Assembly: GCF_000621205.1 (NCBI RefSeq)
Contig: NZ_JHYY01000023.1
Location: 1-64,000, forward strand
Length of the DNA stretch: 64,000 bases
DNA from: Halotalea alkalilenta DSM 17697
GTDB taxonomy: Bacteria; Pseudomonadota; Gammaproteobacteria; Pseudomonadales; Halomonadaceae
Direction: 5' to 3'
A program made the translations under genes and the position numbers. The notes under the pieces were generated by a model that saw nothing but the letters and a program-made list of their open reading frames with translations, made no database searches and was not told the origin of the DNA. Below, piece by piece: positions 31,440-39,967 of this stretch (positions within the stretch are counted from its first letter, which is position 1; each line of letters starts with the position of its first letter).

Positions 31440-31691
31440 ATGAGTATATCGATGATGACCAACGAAGAGCTCAATGCCGCGCTGGCCGAACAGCTGCCGA
31501 TGTATCCGGCCTGTGATTACCTCAACGAGATAGAGACCACCATGGCGATTGCCTTCGAGCGCCACATCTCGGTGCATTGGAATGGCAGCGAGTGGATCGC
31601 GACCGGGCGTACCCGCAGCGCCCGTGATGCGAATCCACTACGTGCGATCACCATGGTGCTGCTCGAGGAGCCTCAGCGGCTCAGGGCGTGA
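31440..31691 (+). CDS. Small hypothetical protein, phage-like
   Basis: An 83-residue protein starting at 31440 behind a clear AGGAGG site. The open frame runs back to 31278, but without a ribosome site. The layout (TNEELNAALAEQLPMYPACDYLNEIETTMAIAFERH, then WIATGRTRSARDANPLRAITMVLLEE) resembles small prophage-type proteins of unknown role in which an ExN-A helix is followed by a W-x-A-T strand. The family is not recognised with certainty. It is isolated between the cyanate region and an amidase gene, with 250 featureless bases upstream (31190-31439). Confidence 0.6.
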   Translation: MSISMMTNEELNAALAEQLPMYPACDYLNEIETTMAIAFERHISVHWNGSEWIATGRTRSARDANPLRAITMVLLEEPQRLRA

Positions 31692-31700
31692 CCCTGAGCC
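31678..31700. terminator. Convergent hairpin between small ORF and amidase gene
   Basis: GGCTCAGGG (31678-31686) and CCCTGAGCC (31692-31700) form a perfect 9-bp stem with a five-base loop. It spans the stop of the small gene and lies eight bases before the amidase stop on the other strand. It is probably a two-way terminator, though without a long T run. Confidence 0.55.
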
Positions 31701-31708
31701 TGTAACCG

Positions 31709-33109
31709 TCAGACGAGGGGATCGATCGGGGCCGCCGGTACGCCGGCGGCCTCGATCGCTTCGGCGGCGGCGAGGCAGAGATCCTCGCGAAAGCGCGAGG
31801 AGAGCAGCTGCACGCCGACGGGAACGCTGCCCTCGAGCCCAGTGGTCAGTGAAAGCGCCGGCAGCCCGAGCAAGGGAATGCCGATCTGCGGCATTTGCGA
31901 CCTCCAGACTCTCCGGTAGCCCTCTTCGCCACTGAGATCTAGCTGGTTGGGAAACGCAGGCTCAGCCCCATTGGGAAGCAGCACCACCGGATAGCGAACC
32001 AGGAACAGCTGCCATTCGCGGATCAGGCTCGCCCGGCGAGTGAGCGCCGCGGAAAAGTCCGGCAAGGTCAAGCTCTCCGCCACCCTGCGCTGACCATCGA
32101 GCGCGGCCAGCGCACCGGGGTCGTTCTCGCGCTCGGCCGCGCGCCACATCGCCTCGAAACCATCCCCCATCCATAGCTTGACCTGAAGCTTCGCCGCCTC
32201 CTCGAGCGGCGGCAGGCGCTCGAGGCGCTCCACCTGCCAGCCCGATTCGGCAAGGGCCGACCCGGCGCATTCGAGCGCGTCGACCAGCACCTGGGCGGTC
32301 TCCATGCCGTCCGGATGAGTGCACAACGCGACTCTCTTCTCCACCTGCGGCCCGGTCAGCGGCGCTGGCACCCACCAGGGATCGCGGGGATCGAAGCTCG
32401 CCATCGCCTCGAGTCCGAGGCGCAGGTCGGCGACGCTGCGAGCCAGGGGGCCCGAGACCGCCATCAGCTGCGGTCCTATGCCGCGCTCCGGTGAGGAGGC
32501 GTTGAAGGCCGGCACTCGGCCCAGGCTGGGACGCAGCCCGTGGACGCCGCAGGCCGCGGCAGGGTAGCGAATCGACCCCGCGATGTCGGTACCATGGGCA
32601 AGATGGCCGATGCCCGCGGTGACCGCCGCCGCGGCACCGCCGGACGAGCCGCCCGGGGTCAGGCTTGGATCGCGTGGGTTGAGGGTCGCGCCGTGGAGCA
32701 GGTTGTCGGTGAACCAGCGGTAGCTGAACGCCGGGGTGTTGGTACGCCCGACGATGACCGCACCGGCGCGCTTCAGATTGGCGACCACCGGGTTGTCCTG
32801 TTCAGCGATCAGCTCACGCTGCAGCTTCACCCCATTGGTGGTGGCGAATCCCTGCTGGTCGACATTGACCTTGACTGTGATCGGCACACCGGCGAGCGGG
32901 CCGAGCCGCTCACCCTCGGCCAGCCGGGCATCGATCTCGCGAGCGCAGCGCAGCACTTGTTCAGGGTCGTGGTCGACGACCGCGTTGATCGCTGGATTGA
33001 CCTGGTCGAGCCGGGACAGCGCGGCCTCGGCGGCCTCCGATGCCGAGATTTCACGACCGCGGATGCGTGTCGCTAGTTCAGTCGCCGAGAGGCGCCATAC
33101 TTCACTCAT
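31709..33109 (-). CDS. Amidase-signature family hydrolase
   Basis: A 466-residue amidase-signature enzyme hydrolysing an amide to acid and ammonia. The Ser-cisSer-Lys triad is visible: Lys80 in PITVKVN, Ser156 in TPGGSSGGAAAA, and Ser179 in HGTDIAGSIRYPAA. The N-terminal region (SATELATRIRGREISASEAAEAAL) and the VSGPLARSVADLRL segment are typical. No signal peptide is seen, so it is cytoplasmic. The substrate is unknown. Its neighbourhood of cyanate and sulfonate genes makes nitrogen scavenging plausible. The 226 bases upstream (33110-33335) hold only TCGATG-rich low-complexity sequence. Confidence 0.9.
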   Translation of the reverse strand: MSEVWRLSATELATRIRGREISASEAAEAALSRLDQVNPAINAVVDHDPEQVLRCAREIDARLAEGERLGPLAGVPITVKVNVDQQGFATTNGVKLQRELIAEQDNPVVANLKRAGAVIVGRTNTPAFSYRWFTDNLLHGATLNPRDPSLTPGGSSGGAAAAVTAGIGHLAHGTDIAGSIRYPAAACGVHGLRPSLGRVPAFNASSPERGIGPQLMAVSGPLARSVADLRLGLEAMASFDPRDPWWVPAPLTGPQVEKRVALCTHPDGMETAQVLVDALECAGSALAESGWQVERLERLPPLEEAAKLQVKLWMGDGFEAMWRAAERENDPGALAALDGQRRVAESLTLPDFSAALTRRASLIREWQLFLVRYPVVLLPNGAEPAFPNQLDLSGEEGYRRVWRSQMPQIGIPLLGLPALSLTTGLEGSVPVGVQLLSSRFREDLCLAAAEAIEAAGVPAAPIDPLV

Positions 33110-33335
33110 CGATCTGCTCCTTGTCGTTGTCGATGGCTAATGTCGATGATTATCGTCGATGGTCGTTATTCGATGTCGCGGTGGACGTTGATATGGATGT
33201 CGCCGAGTCGACGCACTCGTCCACGTTCGAGTCCAGTCGTCATAGTACAACAGCCAAGTCGCTTGGGCCGGCGCCTGCGCGGCGCTAGACTGTCAGCGTC
33301 GCATCGACCACTGAATGGATGAACAAGGAGCAACG

Positions 33336-34487
33336 GTGACCGAGCCCAGAGGAGAAGTCGCGCTGCGCCTGCCGCTAGAAGCGACGGGCACCGGGCTCAT
33401 GCGCCCCGCGCCCGCCGGGGCACGGATCGATGCCGAGCACGACGTGGCCGCGGTAGGCCTGTGGCTTGCCGAGTACCGGCTCAGTCCACGGACCCAGCGC
33501 CACTACCGCAAGGAGGCCGAGCGGCTGTTGCTATGGCTTGCGGATCATGGACTCGGACTCGCCGAACTCGACCGAAGACGGCTCGCCGACTTCGAGGCCT
33601 TTCTCGCCGACCCGCGCCCGAGCGAGCGCTGGATAGGCCCGACCAGGCGGCGCAGCGACCCGGACTGGCGTCCTTTTCGCGGTCCGCTCGGTGCCGCCAG
33701 CCGGCGCCAGAGCCTGGTGATCCTGCAGGGAATGTTCGCATGGCTGCAGGAGGCGGGCTGGGTGGCGCACAATCCGTTCCGGCTGGTCCGCGACAAGGGA
33801 CGGCGGCTCGACAATCGCCAAGGTCGGGTCGAACGCTACCTGGAGCGGCCGCTGTGGAACTGGCTCTGGCACTGGATCGATCAGCGCGCCGCCGCAGCGC
33901 CGCCGGGGAGGCCGCGTTTCGAGGCCCAGCGGATCCGCTTCGTGTTCGCCTTCGCCTATCTGCTCGCGCCGAGGATCAGTGAGATCGCCGCCGCCCGGAT
34001 GAGCGACTTTCGTCTGCGTGAAGGCCACTGGTGGTGGGAGGTGACCGGCAAGGGTGACAAGCGAGCGGCGCTACCGGTGCCCGACGAGATGCTCGAAGCG
34101 CTGGCCGTCTGGCGTGGCGAACTGGGGCTTGCGGCGCAGCCGGGAGCCTTCGAGCACCAGCCGCTGCTGCGCGGCCTCGATGGCGAGCGTCCGCTCGGCG
34201 ACAACCAGCTCTACCGGCTGATCAAGGCCGTCTTCCTGGCTGCGGCGCAGGCGCTCGAACGAAGAGGCGACGCTCGCCCCGAGCAGCTGGCCGCGCTGCG
34301 TGCCGCGACGCCGCACTGGCTACGCCACACATCGCTCACCCACCAGGCCCAGCACGGCGTCGAGCTGCGCTACCTGGCGCAGAGCGCGCGACACGCACGC
34401 ATCGACACCACCGCGCGCTACCTGCACACCGAAGCCGAGGAATGGCAGCGGCAGGTGGCCGGCCATCGGCTCGAACCCAGCGGATGA
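33336..34487 (+). CDS. Tyrosine recombinase / phage-type integrase
   Basis: A 383-residue protein with an N-terminal SAM-like core-binding domain (about 40-150; LSPRTQRHYRKEAERLLLWL) and a C-terminal catalytic domain. The catalytic set is complete: Arg213 (APRISEI), Lys near 239-242 (TGKGDKR), His327-x-x-Arg330 (PHWLRHTSL), His353 (ARHARID) and Tyr362 (TARYLH). The GTG at 33336 is chosen because AAGGAG precedes it with good spacing, and an in-frame ATG at 33315 has no site. It is not XerC or XerD by context, and no attachment sites, excisionase or phage genes are adjacent. Confidence 0.88.
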   Translation: MTEPRGEVALRLPLEATGTGLMRPAPAGARIDAEHDVAAVGLWLAEYRLSPRTQRHYRKEAERLLLWLADHGLGLAELDRRRLADFEAFLADPRPSERWIGPTRRRSDPDWRPFRGPLGAASRRQSLVILQGMFAWLQEAGWVAHNPFRLVRDKGRRLDNRQGRVERYLERPLWNWLWHWIDQRAAAAPPGRPRFEAQRIRFVFAFAYLLAPRISEIAAARMSDFRLREGHWWWEVTGKGDKRAALPVPDEMLEALAVWRGELGLAAQPGAFEHQPLLRGLDGERPLGDNQLYRLIKAVFLAAAQALERRGDARPEQLAALRAATPHWLRHTSLTHQAQHGVELRYLAQSARHARIDTTARYLHTEAEEWQRQVAGHRLEPSG

Positions 34488-34517
34488 ACCAGCCTCCCGG
34501 GCAAGCGCGGGGAGCGC

Positions 34518-34523
34518 TATAAT
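34518..34523 (+). promoter_or_regulatory. -10 element upstream of sufE
   Basis: A perfect TATAAT at 34518-34523, 27 bases before the sufE ATG and downstream of the recombinase stop. No good -35 hexamer stands at the usual distance. It suggests that sufE has its own vegetative promoter. Confidence 0.5.
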
Positions 34524-34550
34524 CGCGGCCAATTTTTCCAAGGAGCAGGC

Positions 34551-34967
34551 ATGAGCACCGAACAGGCCAAGGCCGAGCTGATCGAAGAGTTCGGTTTCTT
34601 CGACAACTGGATGGACCGCTATCAGTACATCATCGATCTTGGCAGGGAGCTGCCGCCGCTGCCGGACGAGTGGAAGGTCGCGCAGTACCGGATCGAGGGC
34701 TGCCAGTCGAATGTCTGGATCCACCACCAGCGCGAGGGCGAAGTGCTGCACTTCGATGCCACCTCCGACGCGGCGATCGTCGCCGGCCTGATCGCCGTGG
34801 TGATGCGGATCTACAACGATCGCTCCGCCGAGGAGATCCTCGCGACCCCGCCCGACGCGTTCAAGCAGCTCGGCCTCGAGCAGCACCTCTCGCCCACCCG
34901 CAACAACGGGCTGCACGCGATGCTCGCCCACATCTACCAGGTCGCCGAGCGCGAAGCGCGGGGCTGA
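34551..34967 (+). CDS. sufE: Cysteine desulfuration protein SufE
   Basis: SufE accepts sulfane sulfur from a cysteine desulfurase (SufS/CsdA) and hands it to Fe-S assembly. The 138-residue protein has the acceptor Cys51 in RIEGCQSNVW and the family stretches FFDNWMDRYQYIIDLGRELPPLP and LGLEQHLSPTRNNGLHAM. It is a single gene with a TATAAT element ahead, not linked to a suf operon here. It could equally be the CsdE paralogue. Its stop abuts the yidD stop. Confidence 0.92.
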   Translation: MSTEQAKAELIEEFGFFDNWMDRYQYIIDLGRELPPLPDEWKVAQYRIEGCQSNVWIHHQREGEVLHFDATSDAAIVAGLIAVVMRIYNDRSAEEILATPPDAFKQLGLEQHLSPTRNNGLHAMLAHIYQVAEREARG

Positions 34968-35285
34968 TCAGCGTTGCCGCCGACGGCAGTCGCAGCCGTC
35001 TTCATCCCGCGGCGGTGGCTTTCTCGAAGGCACTGGTCTCGAAGGCACTGGGTCGACCCCGCCAGGGTGCCAAGGGTGGCACTTGAGGATTCGCTTCAGC
35101 GCCAGCCAGCCTCCGCGCAGCGGCCCGTGAGTCTCGAGCGCCTCGATCGCATAGCTCGAGCAGCTCGGCCAGAAGCGACAGCGCGGACCGAGGACCGGAC
35201 TGATCAGGTACTGGTAGCCCCGCACCAGCCAGATCAGCGGGCGGCTCATCCAGCGTGCCAGTCGTGAGTGTTCAGCGCGGGCCAT
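34968..35285 (-). CDS. yidD: Membrane protein insertion efficiency factor YidD
   Basis: A 105-residue YidD protein, a small amphipathic helper of YidC/Sec insertion. The diagnostic core is [39 protein letters not shown], then [23 protein letters not shown]. The C-terminal tail is basic and proline-rich. The start may be at 35285, overlapping the end of hisI by 14 bases, or at the internal ATG 35249 (MSRPLIW). It is unusual in standing apart from rpmH-rnpA-yidC and downstream of hisI. Confidence 0.92.
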   Translation of the reverse strand: MARAEHSRLARWMSRPLIWLVRGYQYLISPVLGPRCRFWPSCSSYAIEALETHGPLRGGWLALKRILKCHPWHPGGVDPVPSRPVPSRKPPPRDEDGCDCRRRQR

Positions 35286-35730
35286 ACAGGGTCGCGGGGT
35301 CGATCAGCGGCGCGCTGATCACTTCGCCGCCGTCGCCATCGAGTCGGGTATAGAAGCAGCTGTGCCGGCCGGTATGGCAGGCAGGCCCGGTCTGGTCGAC
35401 CTTGAGCAGCAGGGTATCGCCGTCGCAGTCGAGGTAGGCCTCGACCAGCTGCTGCACCTGTCCCGAGCTCTCTCCCTTGCGCCAGGGCTTGGCGCGCGAG
35501 CGCGACCAGTAGCAGACCCGCCGTTCGCGCAGCGTCTCGAGCAGGGTGTCGCGATTCATCCACGCCATCATCAGCACCTCACCGTCGTCGTACTGCTGGG
35601 CGATCGCCGGAACCAGGCCATCTTCGTTCCAGGGCATCGCGTCGAGCAGGGCGTCGAGGGCGAGCCGATCACCTGGCGCGGCGGTTTCGAGGGCTTTGAA
35701 AGTGGCGGCGGACAAAACTGATTTCTCCAT
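35272..35730 (-). CDS. hisI: Phosphoribosyl-AMP cyclohydrolase
   Basis: HisI opens the ring of phosphoribosyl-AMP in histidine synthesis. The 152-residue monofunctional protein shows [38 protein letters not shown], and the zinc-binding cysteines in [13 protein letters not shown] and [12 protein letters not shown]. No HisE domain is fused to it. It lies 33 bases downstream of the zur gene on the same strand and overlaps yidD. No other his gene is nearby. Confidence 0.94.
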   Translation of the reverse strand: MEKSVLSAATFKALETAAPGDRLALDALLDAMPWNEDGLVPAIAQQYDDGEVLMMAWMNRDTLLETLRERRVCYWSRSRAKPWRKGESSGQVQQLVEAYLDCDGDTLLLKVDQTGPACHTGRHSCFYTRLDGDGGEVISAPLIDPATLYGPR

Positions 35731-35763
35731 GGATCGAAAGCGAAAAGGAGCGAGGAGGGCGGC

Positions 35764-36234
35764 TCAGGCCGCCGAGCGGCAGTCTGGGCAGAGGCCGACC
35801 AGTTCGACGGTCTGGCGCTCGAGGGTATAGCCATGCTCGGCGACCAGCTGCGACATCAGCGCGGTGACCTCCAACCGGTGCATCTCCTCCACCCGTCCGC
35901 AGGCGCGGCAGATCATCAGCTGGAAACCGCCGTGATGGTCGGGACGCGGCTCGGGGCAGGGGCAGGCGACGAAGGCGTTCTGCGACTCGATGCGGTGGAC
36001 CAGCCCTTGCTCCATCAGGAAGTCGAGCGCGCGATAGACCGTCGGCGGGCGCGCCGAGGCGTGTTCGGTGGAGAGGCGATCCAGCAGTTCGTAGGCCTTG
36101 AGCCCCCCCGGCGTATCGCTGACCAGCTCGAACACGCGGCGGCGAATCGGGGTAAAGCGCACCCCCAGTTCCCGACAGCGCTGTTCGGCGATATCGACCA
36201 GCTGTTCGGCCGAGGCCGTATGATCACAGTGCAT
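35764..36234 (-). CDS. zur: Fur-family zinc regulator Zur
   Basis: A 156-residue Fur-family repressor. An N-terminal winged helix (RCRELGVRFTPIRRRVFELVSDTPGGLKAYELLDRLS; PTVYRALDFLMEQGLVHRIES) is followed by a metal-binding dimer domain with structural zinc cysteines CRACG and CPDCR and sensor residues in CPCPEPRPDHHG. The extra Cys-rich loop and the PPTVYRALDFL helix favour Zur over Fur. The start at 36234 has GGGAGA ahead, and the open frame continues to 36324 without conservation. An imperfect AT-rich element (36260-36270) lies upstream. No znu genes are in the window. Confidence 0.88.
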   Translation of the reverse strand: MHCDHTASAEQLVDIAEQRCRELGVRFTPIRRRVFELVSDTPGGLKAYELLDRLSTEHASARPPTVYRALDFLMEQGLVHRIESQNAFVACPCPEPRPDHHGGFQLMICRACGRVEEMHRLEVTALMSQLVAEHGYTLERQTVELVGLCPDCRSAA

Positions 36235-36324
36235 GGAGTCTCCCGGACGCGACCAGTGACGCAATAGTATACCACTTCGCCACATCGGCTCGTCACGTCC
36301 TCCGGCGGGAGGCTCCTTCGTCAC

Positions 36325-37113
36325 CTAGTCGAGCAGCTCCGGCTCGGCCTGGGTGATCCATTGATAGAGCGGCTGGAAGCTGAAGTAGCCCCCTTTGTGG
36401 GTGCCGACCTGGCTTGCGGTCAGCCGCGCCGTCTGCTCGTCGATCGGCTGCACTGCTCCGGCCGCCTCGGCGAGCAGCTGGGTGCGCGCCGCGTTGTCCA
36501 TGCTGATGAACCACCAGGCCGCCGCCTCGATCGTAGGTCCCACGGTCAGCAGCCCATGGTTCTTGAGGATCAGCGCCTTGCGCCGGCCCAGGGTGGCGGC
36601 GAGCCGCTCGCCTTCGCTCGGTTCGAGCACGACCCCGCTGAACGGATCGAATACCTCATGGTCGTCGAAGAACGCGCAAGCGTCCTGGCTGATCGGATCG
36701 AGCCGGCGCCCCAGCGCCGCCCACGCCTTGCCGTAGGTCGAATGGGTGTGGGCGGCGGCAAGGACCTCCGGGTGGGCTGCGTGGATTGCCGAGTGGATCA
36801 CGAATCCAGCGTTGTTGATCGGGCGATCGCCGATCAGGATCTCGCCTCGATGGTCGACCAGCTGCAGGTCGCTGACCCGGATCGTCGCGAAGTGCTGGCC
36901 GAGCGGATTGATCCAGAAGCGTTCGGGAAACTCGGGATCGCGCACGGTGACGTGGCCTGCGAGTCCCTGGTCGAAGCCATAGCGGGCGAACAGACGAAAG
37001 GTCGCCGCCAAGCGCTGCTTGCGATGCAGCCGCTCCGCTTCGATGTCGCTCGAGCTCTCGCGGTAGTGCAGAGCGAAACCTGGACGTGGCGATTGTGCCG
37101 TAGCGCTACTCAT
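36325..37113 (-). CDS. Class II aldolase/adducin family protein
   Basis: A 262-residue class II aldolase-fold protein. Zinc-binding histidines are visible in AAHTHSTYGKAW, with a third in LKNHGLL. An early RYGFDQGLAGHVTVRDPEFPERFWINPLGQHF segment matches the substrate-phosphate loop region of fuculose-1-phosphate-type aldolases. The actual reaction is unknown. It is the last gene of the minus-strand organosulfur operon, 28 bases after the monooxygenase gene, which suggests it handles an aldehyde or hydroxy-carbonyl product of C-S cleavage. The start at 37113 follows GGAGA. Confidence 0.88.
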   Translation of the reverse strand: MSSATAQSPRPGFALHYRESSSDIEAERLHRKQRLAATFRLFARYGFDQGLAGHVTVRDPEFPERFWINPLGQHFATIRVSDLQLVDHRGEILIGDRPINNAGFVIHSAIHAAHPEVLAAAHTHSTYGKAWAALGRRLDPISQDACAFFDDHEVFDPFSGVVLEPSEGERLAATLGRRKALILKNHGLLTVGPTIEAAAWWFISMDNAARTQLLAEAAGAVQPIDEQTARLTASQVGTHKGGYFSFQPLYQWITQAEPELLD

Positions 37114-37141
37114 GGGGTTCTCCACTGAAGATGAAGGGGGA

Positions 37142-38239
37142 TCAGGCCGAGGCGAGCCCCGCTGAAAGCTGCGTCGTTCTCTCGCGTTCGGCCACCTTGG
37201 CGTGCACCCGCGGCAGCAGCTCGCGACCATAGTCGATCGCATCGACCAGCGGATCGAAACCGCGGATCAGGAAGGTGGATATGCCGAGATCGTAGTAGTC
37301 GAGCATCGCCTCGCTGACCTGCTCCGGGGTCCCGACCAGCGCGGTTGAGTTACCCTGGGCACCGGTCAGCGCGGCGATCCCGGTCCAAAGCCTCTGGTCG
37401 ATCCGTTCACCCTTGGCGGCCGCCTCGAGCAGCCGCTGGGAGCCGGCATTCTGTGGCGGCGTATAGGCACGGTCGCCACGCAGCGCCCGAGCCCGCTCGA
37501 GAATCCGCCGCGCCTTGTCCCAGGCCGCCTCTTCGGTATCGGCGATGATCGGACGCAGCGACAGGCTGAAGCGCGGCGAGCGCCGATGGATGCGGGCAGC
37601 CTCGCGCACGCGGTTGAGCAGCTCATCGACCTGGGCCAGGCTTTCGCCCCATAGCGCATAGATATCGGCGTGCCGGCCGGCGACTTCGATCGCCTCGTCG
37701 GAGGCACCGCCGAAGTAGACCGGAATGCCACGGCCGCGGTCGAACGGCTTGATCTGCGAGTGTGCGCCGTCGACGCGATAGTAGGCGCCGCGATAGTCGA
37801 ACGGCTCGTCGCTGGTCCATTCCGCGCGCAGGATGTCGAGATACTCATTGGCGCGCGCATAGCGCTGCGCCTTGGTGAGGTAGTCGCCATCGGCCTTGAG
37901 CTCCTGGTCGTTGCCGCCGGTGATGATGTGCACCGCGGTCCGGCCACGGCTGATGTGGTCGAGGGTGGCGAGCTGACGGGCGACGATGCTCGGGGCATTG
38001 AAACCCGGGCGATGGGCGATCATCAGGCCGAGCCGATGGGTGTGGGCGGCGACGTGCTGGGCGACCAGCAGGCTCTCCGGTGAGTTGGAATGAAAGGCGA
38101 GCAGTACGCGATCGAAGCCGCCTTGCTCTTGGGCCTTGGCCAGGGTCTCGACGTAATCCAGGTCGAGCGGTGCGCCTTCGGCGGCGAGGCTTTCGGAGCC
38201 TGCGTGATTACCGACGAAACCGATGAATTCAACCGGCAT
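37142..38239 (-). CDS. LLM-class flavin-dependent monooxygenase (SsuD-like)
   Basis: A 365-residue luciferase-like FMNH2-dependent monooxygenase of the alkanesulfonate monooxygenase branch. Family stretches are LAFHSNSPESLLVAQHVAAHTHRLGLMIAHRPG, SRGRTAVHIITGGNDQELKADGDYLTKAQRY, RGIPVYFGGASDEAIEVAGRHADIYALWGES, and the C-terminal LGISTFLIRGFDPLVDAIDYGRELLP. Such enzymes release sulfite from sulfonates and need a flavin reductase, which is not present nearby. It is 28 bases from the aldolase gene and 75 from the rhodanese gene. Confidence 0.92.
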   Translation of the reverse strand: MPVEFIGFVGNHAGSESLAAEGAPLDLDYVETLAKAQEQGGFDRVLLAFHSNSPESLLVAQHVAAHTHRLGLMIAHRPGFNAPSIVARQLATLDHISRGRTAVHIITGGNDQELKADGDYLTKAQRYARANEYLDILRAEWTSDEPFDYRGAYYRVDGAHSQIKPFDRGRGIPVYFGGASDEAIEVAGRHADIYALWGESLAQVDELLNRVREAARIHRRSPRFSLSLRPIIADTEEAAWDKARRILERARALRGDRAYTPPQNAGSQRLLEAAAKGERIDQRLWTGIAALTGAQGNSTALVGTPEQVSEAMLDYYDLGISTFLIRGFDPLVDAIDYGRELLPRVHAKVAERERTTQLSAGLASA

Positions 38240-38314
38240 GGAAAATACTCCTTGGGCCTCGAGGGCCGGACATGGGGTGAATGGCGCAAAATTCGCGGCC
38301 GTGCTTGGCCCGGC

Positions 38315-39967
38315 TCAGGCCGGGCCAAGCACCTTGAAACCGTGGGTGCCATCGCGCTCGAGCTGCTCGACCAGGCCGAATTCCCACTCCAGGTAGGCTT
38401 CCATCGCCTCGCGCGGATTGTCGTGACCCTCGTAGGGACGGCGATAGCGGTCGCGGCGAGCTGAGAGCAGGCGGGTCTCACCGCTCTCCAGCGGCAGTCC
38501 TTCCGAACGCCAGGCCTGGTTGCCGCCATCGAGCACCGCGACGTCATCGAAACCGAGGTCGAGCAGTTCGGCGGCGGCATAGCCTGCGAGCAGGCTGCTG
38601 CCGCAGGTGAGCACCACCCGTTCGGGACGATCCGCACCGAGCAGGCGGGCGAGCTCGGCGCGCTGTACGTAGGCCGCGCCGGGAATGTGGCCGGCGACGT
38701 AGTTGGCGCTGGAGGTCAGATCGAACACGCCGACCGGCTCCCCGTCTTCGAGCCACTGCGCCAGCTGGCGCGGCGTCACCAGCGGCACTTCGCGATGGGC
38801 CGGCAGCGACGGTTTCGCGCCTTGGGCGGTCAACCGCTGCGGCTCGACCTGGTCGTGCACCCATACTTCCCAGTTCATCTGCGCCAGCCAGTGGCCGGTG
38901 AGATTGGCCCGCACGCCATCGTCGTCGCTGAGCACGATCCGCGCGCCGCGTACGCTGGCCACCGCCTCGGTTTCCTGGACCAGCTGTCCGCCAGGGGCAC
39001 TGAGAAACCCCGGCAGGTGGCCGGCGAGGAACTCCTGCGGACTGCGCACGTCGAGGTAGTAGGTGGTGCGCGCGGTATCGGCGCGAAAGAGTGAAAGTGT
39101 GCGCTCATCGGCGCGACGAACCCCGGCGCGATCGGCCAGCCTGCGTGCCTTGGCGCGCAGCTCGGGGGCAGCGGCGGTGTCGGTGTAGCTGCGAGTCTGG
39201 CCATGCTCCAGGGCGTGCCCGGCGAGCGTCCAGCCGATGGTACCGTTGCGCAGCGCCTCTACCCGGTTGGGGATGCCGACGTTGATCAGCGACTGGGTGC
39301 CGATGATGCTGCGGGTACGACCGGCACAGTTGACCACCACTCGAGTCGCCGGGTCCGGCGCCAGCGCCGCTACCCGCAGCGCGAGCTCGGCACCGGGTAC
39401 GCTGATCCCGGTGGGGATGCTCATGTTCTGGTACTCCTCGAAGCGGCGGGCATCGAGGATCACCGGCGGCGTATCGCTTTCGATCAGTGCCTTGAGCTCG
39501 TCCGCCGACAGCGACGGCGTATGGCGCTCGCTCTCGACCAGCTCGCCGAACGCCTTGCTCGGTGCGTTGACATCGATGAACGGCTCGCCACCCCCTGCGA
39601 CCCAGCCGGCCACTCCCTGCTCGAATACCGTCACGTCGCTGTAGCCGAGCGCGCGCAGGCGGATCGCTGCGCGCACCGCGCGGTCATCATCGCCGCCGGC
39701 GTCGAAGGTCACGATCGGCACCTCGCGTCTCGGCAGCCGTGCGTACACGTGCAGCTCGAGATTCGACAGCGCCAGGTGGCTCGCGAACAGGGGATGCCCA
39801 GTGGCATGCTCGGCCTCCTCGCGGACGTCGAGCAGTGCGATCTCTTCGCCTTCGATCAACCGCCGCTTGATCCGCTCGACGCCACTTGCGAAGTCGAGAA
39901 GCGCAACGCCTACGGCGTCGGCGCGGTCGGTGGAGGAGGGTGCCTTGCCCAGCAGGGCGTCGCTCAT
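38315..39967 (-). CDS. Four-domain rhodanese-related sulfurtransferase
   Basis: A 550-residue protein made of four tandem rhodanese domains of about 120 residues. The second domain keeps a catalytic cysteine in VVVNCAGRTRSIIG and the fourth keeps one in VVLTCGSSLLAGYA. The first has Asp at that site (IVTFDAGGDDDRA) and the third has Asp (IVLSDDDGVRA), so both are probably inactive. It likely moves sulfane sulfur between small thiols or proteins. The start at 39967 overlaps the thiol dioxygenase stop in ATGA, tying sulfur transfer to thiol oxidation. No signal peptide is present. Confidence 0.92.
   Translation of the reverse strand: MSDALLGKAPSSTDRADAVGVALLDFASGVERIKRRLIEGEEIALLDVREEAEHATGHPLFASHLALSNLELHVYARLPRREVPIVTFDAGGDDDRAVRAAIRLRALGYSDVTVFEQGVAGWVAGGGEPFIDVNAPSKAFGELVESERHTPSLSADELKALIESDTPPVILDARRFEEYQNMSIPTGISVPGAELALRVAALAPDPATRVVVNCAGRTRSIIGTQSLINVGIPNRVEALRNGTIGWTLAGHALEHGQTRSYTDTAAAPELRAKARRLADRAGVRRADERTLSLFRADTARTTYYLDVRSPQEFLAGHLPGFLSAPGGQLVQETEAVASVRGARIVLSDDDGVRANLTGHWLAQMNWEVWVHDQVEPQRLTAQGAKPSLPAHREVPLVTPRQLAQWLEDGEPVGVFDLTSSANYVAGHIPGAAYVQRAELARLLGADRPERVVLTCGSSLLAGYAAAELLDLGFDDVAVLDGGNQAWRSEGLPLESGETRLLSARRDRYRRPYEGHDNPREAMEAYLEWEFGLVEQLERDGTHGFKVLGPA

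Noticed and set aside
33110-33335. TCGATG-rich stretch as a possible repeat array upstream of the recombinase
   Set aside because: Units are irregular in spacing and sequence; it looks like low-complexity DNA rather than a defined repeat or attachment site.
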